Part shown: positions 17,892 through 28,294 of the stretch, one piece after another | Layout of the letters: every line of letters starts with the position of its first letter | How positions within the stretch are numbered: position 1 is the first letter of the stretch | Origin: Thermoprotei archaeon | Lineage (GTDB): Archaea; Thermoproteota; Thermoprotei; Gearchaeales; WAQG01 | Length of the DNA: 62,034 nucleotides | Reading direction: 5' to 3' | Assembly (NCBI GenBank): GCA_038881895.1 | Contig: JAVZOV010000004.1 | Coordinates: 98,521 to 160,554 of the forward strand | Position numbers and translations under genes: made by a program | Notes under the pieces: model-generated | Databases searched by the model: none | Told to the model about the DNA's origin: nothing | What the model saw: the letters and a program-made list of their open reading frames with translations, nothing else

Positions 17892-17930
17892 TGAATTGTT
17901 ACTTTCATTCCTACTTAACTCAGAACCCTT
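17869..17930 (+). ncRNA. Hairpin at the tnpB 3' end, candidate omega-RNA scaffold
   Basis: The last codons of tnpB (AAGGGTTAAGTAGGAAT, 17869-17885) pair perfectly with 17907-17930, giving a 17-bp stem interrupted by a 7-nt bulge and closed by a 21-nt loop that contains the stop codon. TnpB guide RNAs are made from exactly this position (tnpB 3' end plus right end), so this may be the scaffold. A simple terminator hairpin is the alternative; no T-run follows. Confidence 0.5.
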
Positions 17931-19108
17931 AAAGGTAATTTATGTCAACAATACCAACATCCTTGCAAAATTTGTACAAAAAACACGTAACATAAAATAT
18001 AACATAACAGATCTCAAAGATCAATGTCTTAAGATAAATAAATCATAAACATTTCATAGTAAACTAAAAACAAACTAAACCCATGAAACTACTCCTCAAA
18101 CCGAGCTTAATATCAAAGTAGAGTGAATCATTTCCGAAAACTTCCGGAAGTACTCCTTAACCAGATTTTCAAATGCTCTCTTGCTCTTTGGGATATGTAA
18201 ATTAAACTTAGTGATGCAGCATACTTATCATAGTCTCATTCATGATACATTAGAAGGGTATGTCCCCAAGTGTTTCTCTAATATGGTAAGATTCTTTGAA
18301 GAAGCTTGCGATAATTTGTCAATATAAGCATAACTTTCTTGATTAACTAAAAGCACCGCTAAAATTTTAGATACTTCAATATATTCCATATTTTATCATG
18401 AAAATGTATAGTACAATTTTAAATTTAGTGTCGAAATAGTTCTTAAAATTTAAAGTATATGTAATTTAATGAAGCGTCTCGCTTCTGAGAATTCATAAGT
18501 TTATGTTCTGTGATAAAGTAGGATGAGCCAAAAGTTTTACTGTGATAAGTCAGAGGACAAGAAAATTATGTTATGTTTCCATTATTAGAACAAAATTTAG
18601 GTAATGGATGATTGTGATATAAAGTTTATCTTGCAGTTTTAAGGAAAACCGATGCAATAGGAAAATAAGCAAAAGAGACAAAAGTAATGAAGATAAGGTA
18701 AACTAAGTTTCATGAGTGTAGTGGGGCTAATGTTTACTTTATGTTTTGGAAATTTCGCATTCTTATTTAAATTCACAATTTTTGCATTTCCATTTTTGTT
18801 GTAGGATTTTTTGAATATTTCTAGTATTGTTTTTTCAAGTTTTTTACTCCATTTTCATTCTATGCTTCTGATAGTGACTTTGATTCATTTTCTTAGGTAA
18901 CGCTTATTGGATGTCTGAATCTCTAGAGCTTTTGTTAGGTTCATGATGTTTTAGCTATGAAATAATTCTAAAGATGTGGAGTAGCTTAGTCATTTTGTGG
19001 TAATATAATATATTATGAGCTAAAGATAATAAGACGAAAGAGAATTGTTCTGGATCACGATAAAATTTAAATATTGTGAAATACACTTTTTTAACGGGTG
19101 TTCTTGAA
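17931..19108. other. AT-rich intergenic stretch with no gene recognised
   Basis: About 1.2 kb with stops in all frames and no tRNA or clear repeat. The first part lies next to the transposon and could hold its degraded right flank. I see no coding remnant that I can name. Confidence 0.5.
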
Positions 19109-19990
19109 TTGAAAATTATAACATTAATCATTATAACTTTCATAGTTTTAGGTGTGGTTGGTTCTGTTTTTTATTTTTGGTTAATGAGTGGTGGTCCTGT
19201 ATCAACTACAACTACGCGGACAACATCGCTAACATCAACAACTACACAGGGTGGTCCAATAGTTACAAATGTTACAACGGAGTTTGTCTATATTAAAGAG
19301 AAGCAAGACCTTTATTTACGGTTAAAAATTTATGGTGAGGCATATTTGCACGACAAGATAAGTATTAATGGTGTTTATGGTTTTTGGTTTGGTCATATTA
19401 ATGTGACTCTTCCAAATGGAAAAGTAGAAAATAAATTTTATGATCCAGGTGATTATGTGAATATACATACCCAATTCCTCCAAATTTCTGGAGTGAAAAT
19501 CATAGATGTCTATGTACCTACTCGTTGGTATGAAAATCCACTTTTAGATGGCACTTATAGGGTTATTGTATGGCTTCATGGACCTTATAAAAACTTTACT
19601 GTACTTTTTGAGAAGATTTTTAATTTTAAATTCTCATATAATTCAACAGTTTCACCTGCGGTTTGGAATTCTTGGAATCAAGAATTGACGTTCACATTGA
19701 CAAACACAGGAGATGTACCAATAATTATAGGTCGTGATATTGGTATTATCGTAAACAAGACTGGTATAGCAGTAGGGATAATAGGGTGGGCGCATGCAGT
19801 AAATTTAACAACGGAAAATGTTATCATGCCGAAAGAAACTCTGAAATGGACAGCGGCAGTAGAGATTAGAGATGATTTTAAGCCTAACCTTAAGGGGAAA
19901 ACTATTCTCGTAAGTTTTTGGATTGATACCGTAGGGGTTTCACAATATTATCCAATAGAAATGGATGTGACTTTTCCTGCGAGTTACTAA
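19109..19990 (+). CDS. Membrane-anchored surface protein with Thr-rich linker, unknown function
   Basis: I do not recognise a family. The protein has an N-terminal hydrophobic helix (MKIITLIIITFIVLGVVG), a short Ser/Thr-rich linker (STTTTRTTSLTSTTTQ) and an extracellular beta-rich region of about 230 residues with several N-glycosylation sequons. The layout matches lipoprotein-like or pilin-like surface proteins of archaea. I start it at the TTG at 19109, which has GGGTG 8 nt upstream; the frame is open back to a GTG at 19076. The beta-helix gene follows after 19 bp, so both are probably made together. Confidence 0.75.
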   Translation: MKIITLIIITFIVLGVVGSVFYFWLMSGGPVSTTTTRTTSLTSTTTQGGPIVTNVTTEFVYIKEKQDLYLRLKIYGEAYLHDKISINGVYGFWFGHINVTLPNGKVENKFYDPGDYVNIHTQFLQISGVKIIDVYVPTRWYENPLLDGTYRVIVWLHGPYKNFTVLFEKIFNFKFSYNSTVSPAVWNSWNQELTFTLTNTGDVPIIIGRDIGIIVNKTGIAVGIIGWAHAVNLTTENVIMPKETLKWTAAVEIRDDFKPNLKGKTILVSFWIDTVGVSQYYPIEMDVTFPASY

Positions 19991-20009
19991 TGAGTTGGGT
20001 GTAAGAGTA

Positions 20010-22874
20010 ATGATTTCACTATTTAAAATTCTTTTATCACTTTTTCTGATCTTTATCATGGTTTTTCCAAATTTTTCGTTCATGAGTGGATGGGGAATTG
20101 TAGCTTCTAAAGTGACTGGATGGAGTATTTACTATGAAGGAAGTAATGAATCTGTCTATCGTTTTAACCTCAGTAGAGAAGTTTCAGGTTTAGAGATGAT
20201 ACTCTACATCAATGCTATTGATGATCCCAGAAGTTTTAATGACGATTGGATGGAGTTTAAACTTGTAGGGGAACCGTTTGAGATAGCTACAGTTCATGGA
20301 AATTACATTGTTGAGCCAATAATCGGGCTGACGAAAGTGGGTTATAATAATGACAATGAGAAGAGTGTTGGGGGTCTTCATGTGATTTATTATGCTTTAC
20401 CAAAAAAGAATTTTGTCTCTTATATAAACATTACTTTGCATGCTCTTTATAGTAATCCGCGCTTGGATATTTCTCGTTCCTATATACGTGAATGGGATTT
20501 TGTGGAGAATGTTATTCAACAGAGTGTTTGGGCGACAGGTTGGTATCAGTATAATGTTACGCAAGATTATATAGGGCGTGTTTCTCTTGTATCCTTTGGT
20601 GCTTCGTTCGGAGATCGGCCAAGTGAGTCCGGTTTGGTTTGGTATTTTAGTAGAATGATAAGCCCGCCAAAACTTCTGTGGAATCCTGATGTATACGTTG
20701 AAGTTGGATATGCGGGTGGGATAAACATAGTTCCAGAAAGTTTTATTGGTACGGGAAATTATACATGTAAAATTAATGCAGGAATTGGGATTGGTAATGA
20801 ACTAAACGAAGCGGTTAGTTCAGGGTTTAGTAAAACAGTTTATAAGGTGAGGAAGGGCAACTATCCAACGCTTGTAACAGACAACATGGCAAGTGGAGAG
20901 ATTGATATATTGCTCGAGATTCTTGAAGAAACGGCTAAATCACCAGCAGGAAAAGCGCTCTTTAAATTATTAGATTATGCATTTTTTGTTCTTGATCTTG
21001 TAGACATAATATCGAGTCTTGGTTTTGATGAAACTGTTTCGCATTGTAAAATCCTAGTTTTTAAAAATGTGCACATTGATCCACGGAAGGAATTTTATGC
21101 GTGGTTCAGCTTTTACAGTCAAATAAAATCTGTAGGGCTTAGTGGTGAGATAGTGAATTTCTGGGGAAAATTTCCGTTCGGTTCCTCAATATTTGATCAG
21201 TATAACCTTGTTAGTGTAACTGACTTACCTAATGGTGGAATGCAAATAGGGGGTATTCTTTTTGATTATCATAATCCAGACTTAAGAGAAAAAGGCTATA
21301 TTACAATAAGATCTGATGGCACAGTAGATCCATTCACAGCCCCATTCACAACACTTGACTACATTAATTATGAACTTCATGACAACTTAAATGTAGGAAT
21401 TGAAATAAGAAAAGGGAATATTGTTTTAGACGGAAAAAACCACACGATTAACGGACGTAGTCCGATAATAGGAAGCCATGCCGTAAGAATGATAAACGTA
21501 AATAATGTCATTATAAAATCTCTAAGAATAGAGAATTTTGCTATAGGCATATATCTTGATTCTACCTCAAATAGTACTATTTTTGCGAATCAAATTATCA
21601 ACACTCATGAAGGCGTATACCTTGTTTGGTCCTTTGGAAACAACATCTCAAACAATCACATAAAAGCTACTGGTATAGGCATACATTTAAGGGACTCCGC
21701 TCAAAACATGATCTCAGAAAATAAATTAATAAACTGTGCAACAGCAATATCTATGGAAAAGCTTTCATATAACAACAGCGTTTTAAAAAACAACATCGTG
21801 AATTGTAGCACAGGCGTTGATGTAACCTTTCCATCACATAATAATTATGTAACAGAAAATAATATTATTAACTGTAGTGAGCAAGGACTTAGTATAGGTG
21901 GAGGAAAAAACAAGATTACTAAAAACATTATAGTTGGGGGAGCTTCTTTTGGTAGTCCAATAGGCATTTATCTTAGAAGATATTCTTATAGTAACAATGT
22001 TTCAAGAAATCATGTATTATACTTTAGCTATGCAGTATGTCTTGAAGGAACATCTAATAACAGAATTTCAATCAACAACATTATGTTTAATGTTAATGGT
22101 TTTTATTTTAAAGACGATGCTCAAGTATCAGAAAATAACACCATATTTGAGAATAACATGATGAACAATACATATAATTTCTTCTTTGGATCATCGGTCC
22201 TAAACATTCTTGTTTACCATAATAATTTCATTGATGGAGATGCCAGAAAAATATATTTTGTATCTGGAATATCAATCTCATGGGATAATGGTTACCCTTC
22301 TGGAGGAAATTATTGGGGAAAATATAACGGAAAAGATGAAAAAAGCGGAGTGAATCAAAATATTGCAGGGAGTGATGGTATAAGCGACACGCCATATATT
22401 ATCGACGAGCAAAACATGGATAGGTATCCTTTAATGGAACCTTACGGTGAACTCCTATCAATAACCTATAATTATAAACTTCCAAAAAACGCTTCGATAC
22501 AATTAACCTCCAATTCTATAGTTCTAAACTTTACCCATGATCTAGTAAACCAGAAAATATCCTTTAACGTCTATTGGAGAAACGGAACACAGGGATTTGT
22601 TAACATCAATATACCTAAAACCATTTTTAACAGTAACCCAGAAGTATTACTTGATGGAAAACTCATACCATTTAATAAAAGTGAGAACATAGACTATATA
22701 AATATCTATTTTACATACAAGCACTCAAAACACGATATAACAATTTACTTTCAACAAAAAACTTCAACATCAGCTAAAAACTGGGAAAACTATATTTATA
22801 TCATTGTCATTGGAGCAGCAATACTGGCTCTTGCCCTTCTAATACTTAAAAAGAAAAATAAGCCAAAACGATAA
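20010..22874 (+). CDS. Secreted beta-helix (NosD-like/PbH1 repeat) protein with C-terminal membrane anchor
   Basis: About 954 residues. A signal peptide (MISLFKILLSLFLIFIMVF) is followed by a ~450-residue region I cannot assign, then a right-handed parallel beta-helix built of short repeats such as NNVIIKSLRIENFAIGIYL, NNISNNHI and NRISINNI. The segment GGNYWGKYNGKDEKSG and SDGISDTPYII is the usual end of archaeal NosD-like domains. A C-terminal helix with KKKNKPKR anchors it. Beta-helix proteins of this kind bind or cleave surface polysaccharides, but no catalytic residues can be named. The ATG at 20010 has GGGTG 8 nt upstream. Confidence 0.82.
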   Translation: MISLFKILLSLFLIFIMVFPNFSFMSGWGIVASKVTGWSIYYEGSNESVYRFNLSREVSGLEMILYINAIDDPRSFNDDWMEFKLVGEPFEIATVHGNYIVEPIIGLTKVGYNNDNEKSVGGLHVIYYALPKKNFVSYINITLHALYSNPRLDISRSYIREWDFVENVIQQSVWATGWYQYNVTQDYIGRVSLVSFGASFGDRPSESGLVWYFSRMISPPKLLWNPDVYVEVGYAGGINIVPESFIGTGNYTCKINAGIGIGNELNEAVSSGFSKTVYKVRKGNYPTLVTDNMASGEIDILLEILEETAKSPAGKALFKLLDYAFFVLDLVDIISSLGFDETVSHCKILVFKNVHIDPRKEFYAWFSFYSQIKSVGLSGEIVNFWGKFPFGSSIFDQYNLVSVTDLPNGGMQIGGILFDYHNPDLREKGYITIRSDGTVDPFTAPFTTLDYINYELHDNLNVGIEIRKGNIVLDGKNHTINGRSPIIGSHAVRMINVNNVIIKSLRIENFAIGIYLDSTSNSTIFANQIINTHEGVYLVWSFGNNISNNHIKATGIGIHLRDSAQNMISENKLINCATAISMEKLSYNNSVLKNNIVNCSTGVDVTFPSHNNYVTENNIINCSEQGLSIGGGKNKITKNIIVGGASFGSPIGIYLRRYSYSNNVSRNHVLYFSYAVCLEGTSNNRISINNIMFNVNGFYFKDDAQVSENNTIFENNMMNNTYNFFFGSSVLNILVYHNNFIDGDARKIYFVSGISISWDNGYPSGGNYWGKYNGKDEKSGVNQNIAGSDGISDTPYIIDEQNMDRYPLMEPYGELLSITYNYKLPKNASIQLTSNSIVLNFTHDLVNQKISFNVYWRNGTQGFVNINIPKTIFNSNPEVLLDGKLIPFNKSENIDYINIYFTYKHSKHDITIYFQQKTSTSAKNWENYIYIIVIGAAILALALLILKKKNKPKR

Positions 22875-23124
22875 CCCATAAACGATATAAACTAATTATT
22901 TGCATGTTGCATACAGTTATAATTGCGAGTTAATTTGAGTTCTTATTGTCTATAGATTTTATATTTACACCTTTAAAATCTTGTTTTGAAAGTTTCTGTG
23001 CTATGAGATGTCTCAAAATCAGCAGCAGATCTAGGAGGTTAAAATACACTGTTTATTGTAGCATGCGTCATGATTTGATTTCGAGTTCCAAAAAATTGTT
23101 ATTTTAAAAAAATAATGTAGTAAT

Positions 23125-26100
23125 TTAAAGTCCATTTATTGTTGCCCAATCTTGAAACACGAAAAAGCCATCGAATACATAGTATCTTGACATGAATCGT
23201 AATACTATTGCATTATCTTTTGTTGTTCCATAAATGTATACTATTGCCTTTTCACTTGTTGACTCTGTGGTTTTTACTTGTAACCCATATGATGATGTGA
23301 ATATTTCTCCTGGTGGTAATAAACCTAATGGAAGTACAGCTGTTTTGTTTTCTGGTGTGGTTGATGTCTTGAAACGTAATACTGTATTATTACCATAGAA
23401 GCCTGCAGCTAATAATGTTGCATTCGCATGGAATGGTAAATTCACTGAAGTATTTAAGGATGTCCAATTCCCTACTGGTACGGTGATGGATGATGGTAAT
23501 CGTTGTGATGTGGTCAGAACACTTACCTCTAATAAGAATGGTTCAATGGGTATAAGACCGCCATGTAATGTTTGGTGTATGTATATTGTAAATATAGCTG
23601 GTGTTTTAGGAACATACCACTCATACCTGAAAGATGGATACGTTACGATCCTTCTTGTGAGGGGTTTTTCGTTTGAAGTGAGGTTGAACGTATTGTACAT
23701 AAAGTATCTACCAGAGCTGATGTAGAATGGATATCCTATACCATCTCCTCCATACCAACCTGCAAATTCACCATTTGGACCTAGTACATAAACATTGTAT
23801 GATGAATTGTACTGAGACCACTCAAGCTTTACTTTCAACGCAAAAGCATTAGGATCGCTAACCTTTACTGCAAAAACTCTCCAGTCGCCTGATTCTGCTC
23901 TCCAACTCCAATCAAAGTCGCCGTACGTTGCTCCAAGATCATAGGGTGTAGTGCCAAGGGTAGGCGGACCTGAAACTACGGTAGGCAGACCTGAAACTAC
24001 ACCAGGTTTACCCACAACTAAGTATGAGTATGGAACAATGCGTTGGAATAAGCCATAGGTCGTGTTTAATGTAACTGATATTAATCCCTCCCTAACACCT
24101 GAAGAAGCAACCACTGGAACAGTAAGAGTTCCCGTGACCGTCGCATTCGAATATGGGGCAATGCTAGCTGATGGTGATGATGTTGTAACCCATGTGTCTG
24201 GCGTCTTCTTATATTTTATTAACGTTAGTGTGAAAGCGACAGAAATGTCAGGTAATGATGGGCTGCTCTTTGTTATTGCAGGCCTAAGTAATATTAGTGA
24301 ACTAGGACTGTGTAGTTTGCTTAGTACGTTGCTAAGCGTTACTTCGGCTGTTGTTCCTCTTACAAAATTAGCATTAAGCAGATAAAGTTCCCTAGGTTGT
24401 ATTATGCCATCATGATTTGCATCATACCATTCAAATACGAAGAGGCTTATTCTGTAATTCCAACTGTAACTATACATTGGATCGAACTTTGAAAAGCTGT
24501 ATGATAAAATAAAGCGTGCCATATCAACATTAGAGAACCAAGACGGGGTCAATGGAATATATGTTACCGGTCTAGATGCTGTATTAAGAACGCCTGAAAT
24601 AATACTTTTACTGAACGCTGTGTAAGTTAATGCTGTTGTATTCACCATTTGTAAGTTTGCGCTACCTAAGTTCTTAATTGTGAAGGAGAATTGTGTTTGT
24701 GTTCCTGGATCAATGGTTCCTAGAAACATGCTAGAGGACTGCATGGACATAAATGATGGTACGTGTGATGGTAAGTATACTTTTCCTCCTATCTCATATT
24801 CTAGTACTGCAGGTATTCCTATAAACCACTGATCTAAGTCGTTACTCCACTGCTCTGACCATGCATCGTGTAGTCTTGTTTCTAGGTTTTTGGCTGTCAC
24901 GGTAGAGCTTATAATTGCTATTGATTGTCCTGTTTCTGGGCGTATCATGCGTCTAGATGCCTTTACTGCCATGTATGCATCAACGCGTCCTGATGTTTGT
25001 ATAAAGGGTTCAATGCCTAAATCTTTTGCAGTGCTTTGTAATATTGTTTTAGCATCTGACGGTGAAAGTGTTTTATTCGAAGCCTCTAACATTAGTGCTA
25101 CCACACCTGCCGTAACAGGAGTTGCCATACTTGTGCCACCGAATATACCATAACCACCAGCTATTAGAGGTGCGATAGCCCAACCATAGGCACCAACGTT
25201 TACTACATCTGGCTTTATTTCACCTACTGGAGAGGGAGCCCTTGCGCTCCATGAAATTACTTCATCATAACTTCCGGACGGGTTCCAACCAAAAAGTGCA
25301 TATATATGGGTAAGTGTTGAGGCTCCCACTGTTATTACAAATGAGGCGGCACCCGGTGATGTGATCGTACCATATCCGGGTCCTCCATTACCGGCTGCAT
25401 GAGTTATAATTATACCTGGATATGTTGAGTTTAAAAATCCTGGAATTGTCAGACCATTCTCAAGCATGCTCTCCATATCGAATCCAAAGCCAAAGCGATC
25501 ATACCACTGAGCGGAAATACCCCAGCTATTACTTATTATGTTAGCTCTTTTCTGTCCAGTATATACGAACGTTACATTGTAGTCATAAATTCCTGGGGCT
25601 TTCTTAACTTTTGGTCCTATTCTTAGATCAAACCCTGCTGCCCACAACATTCCGATCTCTACATCGCCGGTCCATAATCCTTTAATACCTATTATTGTGG
25701 CATTAGGTGCTATGCCGGGTAATGTTCGATAACCGTAACCTGGTATATAATATGCTACCTTGCCTCTAGACGCTAACACGCCTGCGACGCTAGTTCCGTG
25801 ACCATAGAAATCATAGAATATCGATAAGTATTCTCCATCTAAATCCCATCCTGGCATAACCTTACCTGGGTACGAGAAGTAACGCCAGAAATCAAAGAAG
25901 AAACCTCCAAGAGTGCCTATAGTATAAGGATAGTCGTTGTAAACGGTCACTCTATCACCATTATAATCGTAATATGGGTCATCAGTAAAGTTGCCGTTAT
26001 TATTAAAATCTACATAGACCCTAGTATATTGACCCGGAGTCACTGGATCAACCATCAATATTCCAATGTTAATTATATCACCTAGCATGTATAAATCAGT

Positions 26101-26874
26101 CATACCAAATTTTACTATACCACTCCTTGACCATCCAGGATTAATTACATAATTATATTCTGCGGTTATGTTAACTGGTGCCGGTTCAAGGACTGTAAAA
26201 TTCTTATTGGCTGTAGGCAAGACTGGTGTAGCGTTGTAAGACTTCATTATTAATACCTGGCTTTCGTCAGGATCATATATCAGGGGTTCTCTTCCATTAT
26301 TAGGTAAAGTAACATAGGTAAGTGAATCTTTTATGTCGGGATTTGCATAATCTATTCCGGTATCGACAACTGCAACTTTGATACCTTTACCAGTAATACC
26401 ATATTCGCTAACCACTTTATTTACACCAAGTAGATCCCTGACTCTAAACATATCGACGCCTATCTCTTTTTGTAGTTCAATGCTTCTATCTTTTGGTAAA
26501 TCTATGAATGGTTTCACGAAAACACTTTTAACTGAGGTATATGTTGATAGTTCTTCTAATGTATCTTTAGATGCTAATACTTTAAGGGTATAAAGATTGT
26601 TACCAAGATAGTATAGGTTTGAATGTTCATCAACTTTGCTAATAACGTATTTTAATCCATTAGCATCAACGGTTACCGTCGCGTAATATTTTCCTTGAAA
26701 TCGTGGATTTGGGTTCTCTCCTACAAAACTTCCAGCTAGCTTCTCAACACTTTTTAATGAGGTATTAACAATGTTACCATTAGAAAAAGCATATGCTGGT
26801 GTTGAGTAATACTGTAATACTAATATTATAATCATTATTATGGTTGTGATCTCAAATAATTTTAATTGTTTCAT
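23125..26874 (-). CDS. Secreted subtilisin-like serine protease (S8 family)
   Basis: 1249 residues. A signal peptide is followed by a pro-region of about 150 residues. The subtilase triad is complete: Asp171 in VAVVDTGIDYANPD, His near residue 357 in YGHGTSVAGV and Ser near residue 581 in GGTSMATPV, with HAAGNGGPGYGT as the oxyanion Asn region. About 180 residues are inserted between Asp and His, with an acidic DFNNNGNFTDD loop that may bind calcium. The long C-terminal part is beta-sandwich-like. GGTG lies 6 nt before the ATG. Together with the M6 protease this suggests extracellular protein digestion. Confidence 0.93.
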   Translation of the reverse strand: MKQLKLFEITTIIMIIILVLQYYSTPAYAFSNGNIVNTSLKSVEKLAGSFVGENPNPRFQGKYYATVTVDANGLKYVISKVDEHSNLYYLGNNLYTLKVLASKDTLEELSTYTSVKSVFVKPFIDLPKDRSIELQKEIGVDMFRVRDLLGVNKVVSEYGITGKGIKVAVVDTGIDYANPDIKDSLTYVTLPNNGREPLIYDPDESQVLIMKSYNATPVLPTANKNFTVLEPAPVNITAEYNYVINPGWSRSGIVKFGMTDLYMLGDIINIGILMVDPVTPGQYTRVYVDFNNNGNFTDDPYYDYNGDRVTVYNDYPYTIGTLGGFFFDFWRYFSYPGKVMPGWDLDGEYLSIFYDFYGHGTSVAGVLASRGKVAYYIPGYGYRTLPGIAPNATIIGIKGLWTGDVEIGMLWAAGFDLRIGPKVKKAPGIYDYNVTFVYTGQKRANIISNSWGISAQWYDRFGFGFDMESMLENGLTIPGFLNSTYPGIIITHAAGNGGPGYGTITSPGAASFVITVGASTLTHIYALFGWNPSGSYDEVISWSARAPSPVGEIKPDVVNVGAYGWAIAPLIAGGYGIFGGTSMATPVTAGVVALMLEASNKTLSPSDAKTILQSTAKDLGIEPFIQTSGRVDAYMAVKASRRMIRPETGQSIAIISSTVTAKNLETRLHDAWSEQWSNDLDQWFIGIPAVLEYEIGGKVYLPSHVPSFMSMQSSSMFLGTIDPGTQTQFSFTIKNLGSANLQMVNTTALTYTAFSKSIISGVLNTASRPVTYIPLTPSWFSNVDMARFILSYSFSKFDPMYSYSWNYRISLFVFEWYDANHDGIIQPRELYLLNANFVRGTTAEVTLSNVLSKLHSPSSLILLRPAITKSSPSLPDISVAFTLTLIKYKKTPDTWVTTSSPSASIAPYSNATVTGTLTVPVVASSGVREGLISVTLNTTYGLFQRIVPYSYLVVGKPGVVSGLPTVVSGPPTLGTTPYDLGATYGDFDWSWRAESGDWRVFAVKVSDPNAFALKVKLEWSQYNSSYNVYVLGPNGEFAGWYGGDGIGYPFYISSGRYFMYNTFNLTSNEKPLTRRIVTYPSFRYEWYVPKTPAIFTIYIHQTLHGGLIPIEPFLLEVSVLTTSQRLPSSITVPVGNWTSLNTSVNLPFHANATLLAAGFYGNNTVLRFKTSTTPENKTAVLPLGLLPPGEIFTSSYGLQVKTTESTSEKAIVYIYGTTKDNAIVLRFMSRYYVFDGFFVFQDWATINGL

Positions 26875-27040
26875 TTAATTCACCGTAATTTTTTCTTGTT
26901 GTTAAAAGTTTATAAATTTAACTTAAAGATTTAAATGTACATTGATTTTTATACTTGTTTTAGTTTTTGCTGATTGATCTTATTTTTGAAAGGATAAAGT
27001 ATAATAAATTATAGACTGTATAATTCTTAGGTGTAGGGTT

Positions 27041-28282
27041 GTGTATAAGATTAAGGATCCTAGCTTAGCGGACGAAGGAGAGAGACAAATAGAATGGGCA
27101 AGATATAATATGCCTGTGCTTAGGAGTTTAGAAAAGGAGTTCTCTAAATCAAGACCATTAGAGGGTGTAAGGATTGGTGCTTGTTTGCACGTTACTAAAG
27201 AGACTGGTGTGTTGATGATGTTACTATTAATGGGTGGCGCTGAGATTGCTCTTGCAGGGTCAAATCCGCTCTCTACACAAGATGATGTTGCTGCAGAGCT
27301 TGTTAGGAGAGGTGTTCATGTTTATGCTTGGAGGAGGGAGACTGAGGACGAGTACTATTGGGCTTTAAATAAGGTTTATGAGTTTAGTCCTAACATAACA
27401 ATGGATGATGGCGGAGATTTAACTGTACTGCTCCATAAAAATAAAGCGAGTAATGTATGGGGAGGTACTGAAGAGACTACTACGGGTGTTTATAGGCTTA
27501 AAGCTTTAGAACGCGAAGGACTTTTATTATATCCAATAATAGCTGTAAATGATGCTAAGACTAAATATCTTTTTGATAACAGGTATGGGACTGGGCAAAG
27601 TGCTCTTGATGGCATAATGCGGGCTACTAATATGCTCATTTCTGGTAAAACTGTTGTTGTTGCTGGTTATGGATGGGTTGGTAGAGGTATAGCTGTGAGA
27701 GCAAGAGGATTAGGTGCCAGAGTTATAGTTGTAGAGGCAGATCCAATAAAGGCTTTAGAGGCTGTTATGGATGGGTATGAAGTTATGAACATGAATGAAG
27801 CTTCAATTCGCGGTGATATATTCATTACAGCAACTGGAAATACTAGCGTAATACGTGCTGAACACATGAGAAAAATGAAAGACGGTGTTGTGCTCGCGAA
27901 CGCGGGTCACTTTAATGTGGAGGTTTCTGTGCGGGATCTAGAATTGCTTTCAAAAAGTAGTTATGAGGTAAGAAAGAATGTGAAAGCGTACGTTCTGCAA
28001 GATGGAAAGCGTATTTACCTAATAGCTGAGGGAAGGTTAGTGAATCTAGTTGCTGCAGAAGGACATCCGAGTGAAGTTATGGATATGTCATTTTCATTAC
28101 AAGCTTTGTCAGTAAAATATTTAGTTGAAAATAAGGATAGATTAAAAAAAGCTGTTTATAACGTACCTGAGGATATTGATAAACTTGTTGCGACCCTTAA
28201 ACTGCAATCTATGGGAGTAACCATTGAAAAATTAACGGAAGAGCAGGAGAAGTATCTTAAAAGTTGGTCACTAGGTACATAG
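27041..28282 (+). CDS. ahcY: Adenosylhomocysteinase
   Basis: Hydrolyses S-adenosylhomocysteine to adenosine and homocysteine, relieving product inhibition of methyltransferases. The NAD-binding motif is [18 protein letters not shown]; the substrate region has [28 protein letters not shown] and [20 protein letters not shown]. 413 residues is standard for archaeal enzymes. The GTG start at 27041 has AGGTG 7 nt upstream. The glycosyltransferase follows 12 bp downstream. Confidence 0.97.
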   Translation: MYKIKDPSLADEGERQIEWARYNMPVLRSLEKEFSKSRPLEGVRIGACLHVTKETGVLMMLLLMGGAEIALAGSNPLSTQDDVAAELVRRGVHVYAWRRETEDEYYWALNKVYEFSPNITMDDGGDLTVLLHKNKASNVWGGTEETTTGVYRLKALEREGLLLYPIIAVNDAKTKYLFDNRYGTGQSALDGIMRATNMLISGKTVVVAGYGWVGRGIAVRARGLGARVIVVEADPIKALEAVMDGYEVMNMNEASIRGDIFITATGNTSVIRAEHMRKMKDGVVLANAGHFNVEVSVRDLELLSKSSYEVRKNVKAYVLQDGKRIYLIAEGRLVNLVAAEGHPSEVMDMSFSLQALSVKYLVENKDRLKKAVYNVPEDIDKLVATLKLQSMGVTIEKLTEEQEKYLKSWSLGT

Positions 28283-28294
28283 GAGCCTACTTTT

